NCBI GenBank assembly: GCA_029204225.1
Contig: CM055108.1
Location: 11,319,782-11,383,781 of the forward strand
Direction: 5' to 3'
Length of the DNA: 64,000 nt
From: Diphasiastrum complanatum
Lineage: Eukaryota; Streptophyta; Lycopodiopsida; Lycopodiales; Lycopodiaceae
Below, piece after piece: positions 54,401-64,000 of the stretch (position 1 is its first letter; every line of letters starts with the position of its first letter). Under the pieces are notes generated by a model, which ran no database searches, was not told the DNA's origin, and saw nothing but the letters and a program-made list of their open reading frames with translations. Made by a program: the position numbers and the translations under genes.

Positions 54401-55740
54401 CATTTATGAGCAATTTTTCGTGAATTCTTCAATCTTCTCGTTTATGGCTAAAATCCATTTGTCCTTGTCTGGACTGTCAATTGCTTTCTCAAATGTTTGT
54501 GGTTCGCCAATGAATCCACAGAACTCTTCGGATGTCGAAGCCGAGCTGCCTGGCTGGCGCTCTTCGTTCTCTTGTTGATCTCCTAGGAGATTCTTCGGGT
54601 ACTGTAATTTTCTTGTCTTTTTCTCTTCGGCTAGGTTCGGAACCATTTCAGTTTACAGGCGTGCTAGCTGCAAACAAGCTTGCGATCCTTTCTTCGTCTG
54701 ATTCGTCGCTCAGCTAATGTGGGGCTCAAACATCTTCATCTCAATGTTCGGATTCTGCTCCCGTTGTCATGGTTGGCAGGTCGTAGTACTACTTTTCTAA
54801 GGCTTCATAGTTGGCTGAATCATCATCGACCATTGTTATGCTTTCATCAAACTTGATGTCTCTGATTGTCTTCACTTGATTCGTCTCTAGCATGTAGACC
54901 CTGTAGTATGACGAATGATTGTCATACTCGACGATCTCATCGAGCTTCTTTCGAAGCTTGTCTGGAATGTGTGCATAGGCTACACAACCAAAGATCCGAA
55001 CGTGCATCAAATTGGGCTTTCTACCCTACCATAGTTTGTGTGGTGTGTGTGAGAAACACCAGATTTGCCTATCTTGTTTTGGATGTAGGCAGCTGTAGCT
55101 ACTACTTCATCCCATAGCACTCTAGGTTCTTTCGAATAGGTGATCATGCACCTTGCGGCTTCCATGAGTGTCCTGTTCTTCCTTTCAGCAATACCGTTGT
55201 ATTGTGGTGTTCAGGATGCAGTCCTTCTGTGAAGGATTCCTCGATCATTGCAGAAGCTAGCGAAGCGGTTTGAGATCTAGTCTCGACCACGATCAATTCT
55301 TATATGTTTCACTTTGCTTCCTGTGCATCTTTCTGCCCAGTTCACGTATTCTGTGAACTTGTCGAGTGCTTCCAATTTGTTGTATATGAAGTAGACTCTA
55401 GCAAACTTGTGTAGTCGTCAATGAAGGTGATGTAATATTTTGAGCCTCCTACTGAGATCATGTCAAAAGGTCTGCAGATGTCCGAATGTACCAACTCTAG
55501 AATCTTTGTTGTTTTGAAGGAGTCCTTGGTAAAAGAAGTTCGGGACATCTTTCCTTTTATGCACGCATCATGGTTGTCGAGTTCTTTGCATTCGTGATGC
55601 TCACTCTTGTGAAAGCTCCATGTTGGCTTGTTTGAAACAATGCCATTGGGTCCATGTGACACAGACGTCTATGCCATAGAACATCTGTCAATTCGTGAGC
55701 TTGATGTGCTTGATCTGCTGGTAGGCGCACCTTCAGATGA
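54401..55740 (-). pseudogene. copia B linker and integrase
   Basis: Minus strand: linker with EEFCGFIGEPQTFEKAIDSPDKDKW near 54480-54540 (also RT start). Integrase C-terminus VRIFGCVAYAHIPDKLRKK and SYYRVYMLETNQVK, the Glu region near 55180 with stops (Q-to-stop type). Core LELVHSDICRPFDMISVGG (first Asp intact) and YYITFIDDY. GAG-pre-integrase WHRRLCHMDPM and CIKGKMSRTSF. Multiple frameshifts. Confidence 0.8.
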
Positions 55741-56490
55741 TACAAGTTGCCCTTTCATCTTCCTTGTGTAACAAGTGTGCTGGTGATGGCATCAATTACA
55801 TTGCATGTTTCGTTTAAAAATGTCACATGCATACCAATGTTTGCTATTCTTGCAACTGAGAGCAAGTATTGCTGCAATGTGGGCACAAATAGAACATCGT
55901 CGAGTCGTTGATCCTTGCTGTTTGTGTTGAGCCATAGCGAACCAATGCCGTTCACTTGATGTCTTGATCCGTCTCCAAGAACTATGTATCTGGATGGATC
56001 TGTACTTCAAAAGTTAGACATTATATGTCTGGTGTAATGAAGTGAGAGGTTGCTTCTGAGTCAAGGATGACCTCTTGTGTGTCAGATGTCGAGGCTGCAC
56101 ACACATCTATACATAGATAGGCTGTCGAATTTCCATTGTTCGACCTTTCTTTGCCCATCTTCAAGCTTTCAGGCTCTTCGACGTAGGATGAACTGTTGCT
56201 GTTCTCCCGTTTGCCTTGAGGTTGTTTGTTCCTCGGATTTTGGTAACAGTCCATGGCTGCATGACCTTTCTTGTGGCTATGAATGTATTTGATCTTCGGG
56301 TTCAGCCAAAATGAATTACCTATATGTCCTTCGCATCTGCATCTCACGCACGTCTTCTTTTCGCCATCTTGCTGTCTCGACTTTTTTTTGTTCTTCCATT
56401 TGCCTTTGGTGGCTCTCTCTGTCTGCTGATCTTGATCCTGCTTTCGGTCTAACTCCCTCTTAGGCTTGAATTGCTTCTTTGACTTTTCTT
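55741..56490 (-). pseudogene. copia B protease and zinc knuckle
   Basis: Minus strand: zinc-knuckle traces CRCEGHIGNSFW (Cys lost) and a second CHKKGHAAMDC-like repeat, then YVEEPESLKMG and protease VILDSEATSHFIT (DSGATSHFI with Gly changed). Downstream DDVLFVPTLQQYLLSVARI. Compare the better copy of A at 58140-58757. Confidence 0.78.
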
Positions 56491-57130
56491 TATTGTTGTA
56501 GAAAGCCCGATTAGAGGCATCTTTCTAATCAAGATGCTCACGGGCTTTGACTTCTTCTCGAATCTCGATCACTTCCTTTTCGAGAGTCATCTTTGGATCT
56601 TTTGCTGGCAACGTTCGAGTGGTCTGGAAAGATCTTGGTAAAGCTTGCAACAAGTAGGTGAGCTGCTTCTCAGTTGATACTGCATTGTCTGTGCCAATGT
56701 TGTGTAATGAGAGAAACAGATCCTTCATCTTTCTGATAAAGGATGTGAGGTCTTTGCCATCCCATCGTAGGTTCGTCAGGTAGTCTTCGAGAAGCATTAT
56801 ATGGCTGCATGATTTCGTCTGAAACTTGGTAATTAATGCATTCCACATCTCTTTTGCATTAGGGAGTGTCGCGAGGTCAAGAGTTAGGCTATCTTCGATG
56901 GATAAAGACAACACAGCTACTGCCTTGTTGTTTTTTTCTCTCCATTCTCGTAGCTCTTTGCCTGTAGTTGTAGGTATCTCTTCGGTGCCATCTACCCAGG
57001 GCCGTAGCCCTTCTCCCTTTAAGATGAGAGAGGTCTTCACCTTCCATGATAGGAAGTTTGACCCAGTTGAGTCAAGGATTGTGCAGATCTTCGACTGTAT
57101 GCTGCTTGTAGATGCAATTGTTGTGAACTG
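56491..57130 (-). pseudogene. copia B gag
   Basis: A minus-strand frame of 171 codons with KTSLILKGEGLRPWVDGTEE, WREKNNKAVAVLSLSIEDS, AKEMWNALITKFQTKS, MLLEDYLTNLR and LTYLLQALPRSFQTTRTLPA. The start lies a little upstream in another frame (IQSKICTILDSTGSNFLSWK). Confidence 0.82.
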
Positions 57131-57260
57131 CGTTCTTGAGTTTGTTTCCTGGTTTCTTGTTCTAAATGTTTGATCTCCTGGATCTGATAGCTCTGAAGCT
57201 ATATCAGAAGCTCTGATAGGAGTGAGAGGCTCTGATTAATCTCTGCAGCTCTGATAACAT

Positions 57261-58130
57261 TGTTGTGATTCAGGTGATGATCGTATTTCAGTAGCTCTGA
57301 ATCCATTGTTGAGAAACTCGGATGGAATTTGATTATTGTTTGCCAGCTTATGTCTGCTATAACAGATCTACAATCCTCCAAAGTGTAGACAGACACTATT
57401 GACCTACTTTTAATTGTTTAAGCATTCAACAAGATGAACCAATGTGCGAAAATAATGAATAAACATCTGATTACGAACAACCAACAATCAAGCATCAAAG
57501 CATTTGAAATCATTCAACATGCGCATTCAAGCTACTATATTATCAATGATCCTTTTGTAAGAGCGTTGCTGTGACAAACCACATAGCGCGTCGGCGCGAG
57601 CGAAACTATGCCTCTCATGAATAATATCAGATCGTCTCGCTTACTAGCGGACTTCTTGGACGTCGGCTCAAGGCTTAGTTCAGGTTGACACTCAACCAAT
57701 TGACAATCCAACTGATGTTCAATCCATTCTCTCATCTTCAATCTTGTAAATATAGATAAAAAGAGAAAGGGTCTATTCTAATGTAAGATTACAAGAACGG
57801 CTGATTAAGCACGTTCCAACGGTATCCAGAATGCCTTCAACATCATCCGTAGAAGGTGACGTCCTCCCAGTACTTTCTTGATTTTTTTCGTACTTGGATT
57901 GTAAAGATCTACCACCTTTCGATCTTCGGGAGTTGTTTGGCTACGTGTCTTGTTTGGGCTTTGCTTTTTCTTTTAAGCTCATTCGGTCCTTGAACATTTG
58001 ACCTTCGCCTTCGAGTGTCTTTCAGTCATTGAACATATGGCCTTCGCCTGTGGGCAGCTCCCTTGTATTTTTGCAGGCTCGAATTCAAAAGTTAGCAAAG
58101 CTTTGTGGCTCGAAACATTTTGTTCCTTCA
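57261..58130 (-). mobile_element. copia B 5' LTR
   Basis: 870 bp, TGAAGGAACAAAATG...TGAATCACAACA. It is followed on the minus strand by ATGTTATCAGAGCTGC (57246-57260), a primer-binding site with a T in place of a G. About 40 bp inside the LTR a second PBS-like ATGGATTCAGAGC occurs. Confidence 0.88.
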
Positions 58131-58786
58131 GGCACACCTTCAAATGATACAAGTTCCCTTTTCGTCTTCCTTGTGTAACAAGTGTGCTGGTGCTGGCGTC
58201 AATGACATTGCATGTTTTTCATTTGAAAACGTCACACGCATCCCAGCGTCTGCTATTCTTGCAACTGAGAGCAAGTCTTGTTGCAGTGTGGGCACAAATA
58301 GAACATCGTCTAATCGTCGGTCTCTGCCGTTTGTGTTGAGCCATAGCGAACCAATGCCATTCACTTGATGTTTTGATCCATCTCCAAGAACTATGTATCT
58401 GGATGGATTTGTACTTCGGAAGTCAGACATTATTCGTCTGGATGTAATGAAGTGAGGTGTTGTCCCTGAATCAAGGATGACCTCTTGTGTGTCAGATGTC
58501 GAGGCTGCACACACATCTATGCATAGATAGGTTGTTGAATTACCATTGTTCGACCTTTTTTCACCCATCTTTGAGCTTTCGGGCTCTTCGACGTAGGATG
58601 AACTGTTGTGGTTCTCCCGGTTGTCTTGAGGTTGCTTGTTCCTCGGATTCTGGTAGCAATCCACAACTACATAACCTTTCTTGTGGAAATGAATGCATTC
58701 GTTTTTCGGGTTCAGCCAACACGAGTCGACCGTATGTCCTTCGCGTCTGCATCTCACGCATATCTTCTTTTCGTTGTCTTGTTGTC
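58131..58786 (-). pseudogene. copia A zinc knuckle and protease
   Basis: A 205-codon minus-strand frame: RCRREGHTVDSCW and FHKKGYVVVDCY (two CCHC-like knuckles, with an upstream Cys in CMRCRR), YVEEPESSKMG, and protease VILDSGTTPHFIT with catalytic DSG intact. Then IVLGDGSKHQVNGIGSLWL and DDVLFVPTLQQDLLSVARI. It resumes A after the B insertion. Confidence 0.85.
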
Positions 58787-59524
58787 TTAGATCTCCTTTG
58801 TCCTTCCATTTGCCTTTGGTGCCTCCTTTTGTCTGCTGGTCTCGATCCTGCTTTCGATCTGACTCCCTCTTAGGCTTGAATTGCTTCTCCGGCTTCTCCT
58901 TGTTGCTGTAGAGATCTTGATCAAAGGCATCCTTGTATCAAGGTGCTCACGAGCTTCGACTTCTTCTTGAATCTCGATCACAATTTTTTTGAGAGTCATT
59001 TCTGGATCTTTTGATAGCAACGTTCGAGTGGTTTGGAAGGATCTTGGTAGATCTCGTAGCACGTAGGTGAGTTGCTTCTCTGCTGATATGACATTGTCTA
59101 TTCCGGCATTGTGTAACAAAAGGAATAGATCTTTCATGTTTCTGATAAAGGATGTGAGGTCTTTGCCATCCCGTAGATTTGTCAGCTGGTCTTCAAGAAG
59201 CATTATTTGGCTGCGTGATCTTGTCTGGAACCTGGTAAGCAATGCATCCCACATCTCTCTCGCATTAGAGAGTGTGGTGAGGTCAAGTGTCAAGCTATCT
59301 TCGATGGATGAAGACAACACGGCTACTGCCTTGTCATTCTTTTCTCTCCATTCTTGTAGCTCTTTGCCTATAGTTGTAGGCATCTCTTCGGTGCCATCTA
59401 CCCAAGGCCATATCCCTTCTCCTTTTAACATGAGAGAGGTCTTCACCTTCAATGCTAGGAAGTTAGACCCAGCTGAGTCGAGGATTGCGCAGATCTTCGA
59501 TTGTATGCTGCTTATAGATGCCAT
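58787..59524 (-). pseudogene. copia A gag
   Basis: A 245-codon minus-strand frame from ATG at 59524: SIQSKICAILDSAGSNFLALK, VKTSLMLKGEGIWPWVDGT, AVAVLSSSIEDSLTLDL, MWDALLTRFQTRSRSQ, LEDQLTNLRDGKDLTSFIR, LTYVLRDLPRSFQTTRTL and EVEAREHLD. A frameshift near 58930 separates it from the knuckle frame. Gag itself has no stop. Confidence 0.87.
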
Positions 59525-59665
59525 TGTTGTGAACTGTGGTCTTCAGCTTGTTTTTGATTTCTTAATCTGAATGTTCGATCTCCTGGATCTGACAGCTCTG
59601 AAGCTATATCAGAAGTTCTGATAGGAGCAAGAGGCTCTGATTAACCTATACGACTCTGATACCAT

Positions 59666-59855
59666 TGTTTGAAATTTTGAGAACATAATGGTTCGATGCG
59701 ACACGAATTTCAGTCGCTCTGATACCACTGTTTGAGAAACCCAGATGGAACTCGATTCTGTCTGCAGGCTACTGCCTGCTAGATCAGATCTACAATCCTC
59801 CAGAGTGTAGACAGACACTGTTGACCTATGTTATAATTCGTTTAAGCTCTCAACA
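59666..59855 (-). mobile_element. copia A 5' LTR (190 bp visible)
   Basis: On the minus strand it ends CAAAATTTCAAACA with PBS ATGGTATCAGAGTC (59652-59665). It contains an internal TGGTATCAGAGCGACTG (59709-59722). Homology with the B LTR and the A 3' LTR stops near TGTTGAGAGC (59855). It may be a short LTR or a longer one truncated here. Confidence 0.75.
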
Positions 59856-60574
59856 ATTACTTGCTATACTTATTTCTTCTCTTGTTGAGTTGACATTGTG
59901 GCCACTTTTTCTTCCCCTTCATCTATCAAGTCTTGATTTGAAAGTGTCGATTGTTCAAAGGTATAAATGCTTGGTCAGGTGGGTAGTGGTTTCCCTATTA
60001 AGTTATGGCCATCCAATGTTGCTACAATGCAGCCCTTGTATCACATCTTTCAAGTGGAGCTACCACGTGGCACGTGCTATGGCTCATAATTGCTTAAAGC
60101 CGTGTGGGCCTAAGTTGAGACTCTTTCTGCTTGGGTGAATCTTGCAAAAATTCTTTCAAGTCAGTGTGCCAATACACAAGGTCTTTTGGTGGAGAATTCA
60201 GATTAATGTCCTAGATGAATTCATCATATAGCCTCACAATGTGTCTTCTCCTTCGCTTCTATCTATGTTTGGCTGAACAAGATTGAACATCGTTTGCCTT
60301 TTTTGTCTTGTTCAGCCCTTGCCATCACTAGTGTTACTACCATACTAAATTGATCCAAGGCATCTTTGAACTCTCCATCTTCTTGGTTGCCTTTTTAGGT
60401 TTGGTGATAGCTTTCATTAAGCTTCCCCTCTTTATTGATGGCCTTGTGCAACTATTTGGTCCCTTAATATAATAATTTGTCAATTGGCTTTGAGATTGTG
60501 ACATTGTAGGCCAATTGTGTGAGTAAGGGCTCAACCATCATTCTGTCACTCATTGATAAGAAAATGTTTGGTGT
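59856..60574. other. no gene recognised
   Basis: Unique sequence with short frames only. Confidence 0.45.
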
Positions 60575-60636
60575 GGGCCTCTATAGTGTAGGCCACTTCT
60601 TTCTACTCTATGAAGTGGCCTACACTATAGAGGCCC
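60575..60636. repeat. perfect 25-bp inverted repeat, 12-nt loop
   Basis: The left arm (60575-60599) starts GGGCCTCTATAGTG and ends GGCCACTTC. The right arm (60612-60636) is its exact reverse complement, starting GAAGTGGCC and ending AGAGGCCC. The loop is 60600-60611. A degenerate third arm copy, GAAGTGGCCTAACTTATAAGGGC, occurs at about 60725-60748. Confidence 0.9.
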
Positions 60637-60849
60637 CATATCAAATAGGGTTCCTTAAGGGGGTCAAAGTTACCATCCAAGATTTAGCACTAGGAGTTGC
60701 AGCCACCATCGTAGTACATCTCTTTGAAGTGGCCTAACTTATAAGGGCAATAATTTTATTATTGATTTTCAAGTGTCTCACACCATCCTTGAAAATATGA
60801 ACGTACTAGTGTGATCGAGCCACACTATGTTTGAAGGCATGCATTAGAA

Positions 60850-60995
60850 GTCATTGCAAGGTCCCGCAAGAGCCCTTCTTGTGGTCTATAGTGTCCTTAC
60901 CCACAAGAGCATTACTTACGGTCTCTAGCAAAGGCGAGTTCCGAGCCCTCGTAGAAGGGTGACCGCAAGGTCCCGCAAGAACATCACTTGTGGTC
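60850..60995. repeat. short tandem repeat, ~112 bp apart
   Basis: GCAAGGTCCCGCAAGARC followed by CTTGTGGTC occurs near 60857 and 60969, with CCACAAGAGCATTACTTACGGTC between them as a further partial copy. No coding content. Confidence 0.65.
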
Positions 60996-61199
60996 GTTAG
61001 CGATGTTGAAAAGGAGCAGTGCCACAACCTTCACACTCAACTGCTTCCTGACTGCTCTCATGACTACAAGCCATGATCTACCTTCTTGTACTTGCATCTG
61101 CAATAATGTAAAATTGTATATAGATGATGATCACACATCAGAGACAAAATCAGAGAGACAGATGCATTTTCTTAGAAATTTCAACTAGTTTTGCTATTT

Positions 61200-62516
<1,317 letters not shown>

Positions 62517-62529
62517 TGGTATCAGAGCC
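62517..62529 (+). other. primer-binding site of copia O
   Basis: TGGTATCAGAGCC, exact complement of the 3' end of plant initiator Met tRNA, directly after the LTR. Confidence 0.88.
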
Positions 62530-62949
62530 AAGTACAAGAGCATAAGCCATTGATCTAATGCAAATCCATTTTTAGCAAGTTTTGGTGCTAAAAACTAGTA
62601 TTGAGAGGGCAAGCTAGAATCTTGATTTTGGTGAGGAGATTTGATCCCAAACTTGGTAGGGGTCCAAATCCATACTATCCACATGTGTGGGAACCTCTGA
62701 ACCTGCATTTAATGCATGGTATTCATTCGATCCAAAGAAATTCAATTTGTGAGCTTTTGATGTAATTTTTGGTGAAAATCTTAGGATAAGATTGAGTGCC
62801 ATTGATTAGATTTGACATAGGGTCATGAAGTCTAATTTATCTAGGCTGAAATCAAGTCCTCTAAACTTGTTTTACAGGTCTTGAAAGTACATCAAAAAGT
62901 GTGAGGGAGATTTAGTCATGTTATTGTCCAAAAATAGCCAAAATTGACA

Positions 62950-63295
62950 AGATTTGATTGTAAGTAGATTTCACATCATCTTATCTTCATTCCAACTTTG
63001 TGAGGGAGTGCTAGAACTGAGATTATAAGTCCATTTGTTGGATTAGAAATCTAATTTGAGTGAAAAACTACAAGAGAGAGACCTTAGTGAGTTTCTAGAG
63101 ACAATCAAATTCATTTCTTGGCAAGATTTGTTTGAAAATAGTTTTCACTTCATCTTATCTTCATTCCAGCTTGGTGAGGGAGTGATAAAACTATGATTAT
63201 AAGTCCATTTGTTGGATTAGAAATCAAATTTGAGTGAAACACTGCAAGTGTGAGACCTTTGTGAGTTTCAAGTCAATCAAATCTATTTCTTGTTT
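62950..63295 (+). repeat. duplicated leader of copia O, ~173 bp unit
   Basis: Blocks TTCACWTCATCTTATCTTCATTCCA, GGTGAGGGAGTG, GATTATAAGTCCATTTGTTGG, TTTGAGTGAAA, AGACCTT.GTGAGTTT and TCAAAT.YATTTCTTG repeat in the same order at about 62968 and 63142. It lies between PBS and gag. Confidence 0.8.
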
Positions 63296-63313
63296 GTAGA
63301 AGTCACTAGTAAG

Positions 63314-64000
63314 ATGGGATCTGCTGGAGCATACCTTCTAGAAGCCAGTGAGAGGTTGAATTCTACAAATTATGCTATTTAGAAGGTTAGGATGGAGTCA
63401 CTCTTGGTGCTCCAAGACCTTTATGAATTCTTGAATGAAGATGAAGATGAACCTCTAGGTGCACAAGAGTTAGCTAGATACAAGAAGAAATCTAGGCTTG
63501 CACTTCATTGTGTGAAGATGAATGTGAGCAATGATTTGTTGAGAGAAGTATCAGCTTGTACTAGTGCTAAAGAGGCTTGGGAGTCTTGAAAATCAATCTA
63601 TGAGTATAGAAACACTTCTAGAGTTCTTATGCTTAGAAATCAAATTTTGCAAAGCATGAGGAGAAGTGAGGAGAGTGCACATGATTACGTACTCAGAATC
63701 AAGTCTCTAAATAGGGAGTTGGCTTCCATTGGAGAGAAGATTCATGATGGAGAGCTTGTACAAATTGTCCTTATGCAAATTTGGTCCAAAATTTTGCCAT
63801 CCAAGACACTTTGCCAACTATAAAAAAAACTTCATAGTGTATTAGTGGCTGAAGAGTGTAGGATGCTCCATGCAAAATCTAGGATGAGTTCCTTGTCGTT
63901 GCATGATGGTGATGAGAAAGCCAATTTCTCATTCAAGGGCGAAAAGAAGACCAATGGAAATAAGAAGTATCCAAAGGAGGCCAAAGAAGAGGATGATGCA
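63314..64000 (+). pseudogene. copia O gag, N-terminal part (continues past window)
   Basis: Starts ATGGGATCTGCTGGAGC. Gag motifs: YLLEASERLNSTNYAI then TAG where copia gags have Trp (NY..W), VRMESLLVLQDLYEFL, LALHCVKMNVSNDLLREVS, AKEAWES then TGA, SRVLMLRNQILQSMR, EESAHDYVLRIKSLNREL. It reads to the window end in a Lys-rich part (KGEKKTNGNKKYP). Three stops disable it. Protease and later regions lie outside the window. Confidence 0.85.

Larger units (their letters stand above)
52097..58130 (-). mobile_element. copia B, full element nested in copia A
   Basis: 6.03-kb minus-strand element with two ~870-bp LTRs (52097-52969 and 57261-58130), inserted in the protease/integrase region of A. Flanking pentamers are GACGT (52092-52096) and GGCAC (58131-58135). 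Both are one or two transitions from GGCGC, which is the sequence at this spot in the related uninterrupted copy (55727-55731), so GGCGC is the probable original target duplication. LTRs run TGAAG...CACAACA. Coding regions are damaged and RT is partly replaced by unrelated DNA. Confidence 0.85.

Noticed and set aside
60519-60737. Coding frame over the 60.6-kb hairpin
   Set aside because: It spans both arms of a perfect inverted repeat and has no recognised domain.

Overview
The window looks like nuclear DNA of a land plant with a large, repeat-rich genome. The evidence is the dominance of Ty1/copia LTR retrotransposon remains with plant-type iMet primer-binding sites (TGGTATCAGAGC), Ty3/gypsy relics, satellite and CT microsatellite DNA, plant telo-box motifs, and two plant-type host genes with GT-AG introns. 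One intron is 6.4 kb and full of retrotransposon debris. A fern or another plant with long introns is plausible, but the sequence alone does not fix the species.

Host genes. (1) A seven-exon endonuclease/exonuclease/phosphatase (EEP, DNase I-like fold) gene on the + strand, coding from 38458 to 47680. All exons join in frame (about 300 codons). (2) Exon 1, TATA box and CT-rich leader of an RCC1-repeat (RCC2/UVR8-like) gene on the minus strand at 12919-13323. Its remaining exons were not found in the window.

Layout. 1-5095: LTR fragment, GC-rich foldback, microsatellites, a ~363-bp satellite array carrying telo-boxes (1921-4149) and a CTAATTCC-type minisatellite. 5096-10239: three fused minus-strand copia remnants. 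10300-11420: Ty3/gypsy integrase/chromodomain relic (+). 12.9-13.3 kb: RCC1 exon 1. 16.9-31.1 kb: copia elements D to J, several abutting in opposite orientation. One minus-strand element (F, 21.0-26.6 kb) is broken by two insertions: a miniature LTR retrotransposon array (21469-22120) and a deleted + strand element G with ATTTT target duplications. 31.8-35.2 kb: two diverged direct repeats around a unique centre, probably a non-autonomous LTR element. 38.4-48.1 kb: EEP gene. 49612-59855: copia element A, into which a related complete element B (52097-58130, target duplication GGCGC) is nested. 60.5-61.0 kb: perfect hairpin and short tandem repeats. 61.2-64 kb: 5' LTR with 65 CT repeats, primer-binding site, duplicated leader and gag of a + strand copia element.

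Most interesting item: the miniature element at 21469-22120. It has ~143-bp LTRs (TGTT...AACA), an adjacent iMet primer-binding site, an adjacent polypurine tract and only 116 bp of internal sequence, arranged LTR-int-LTR-int-LTR. Each LTR holds a tRNA-like sequence with pol III A and B boxes and a paired acceptor stem. No run of four T occurs in the repeat unit. This resembles in principle the Cassandra TRIM elements, whose LTRs carry 5S rRNA, but here the pol III cargo is tRNA-like.
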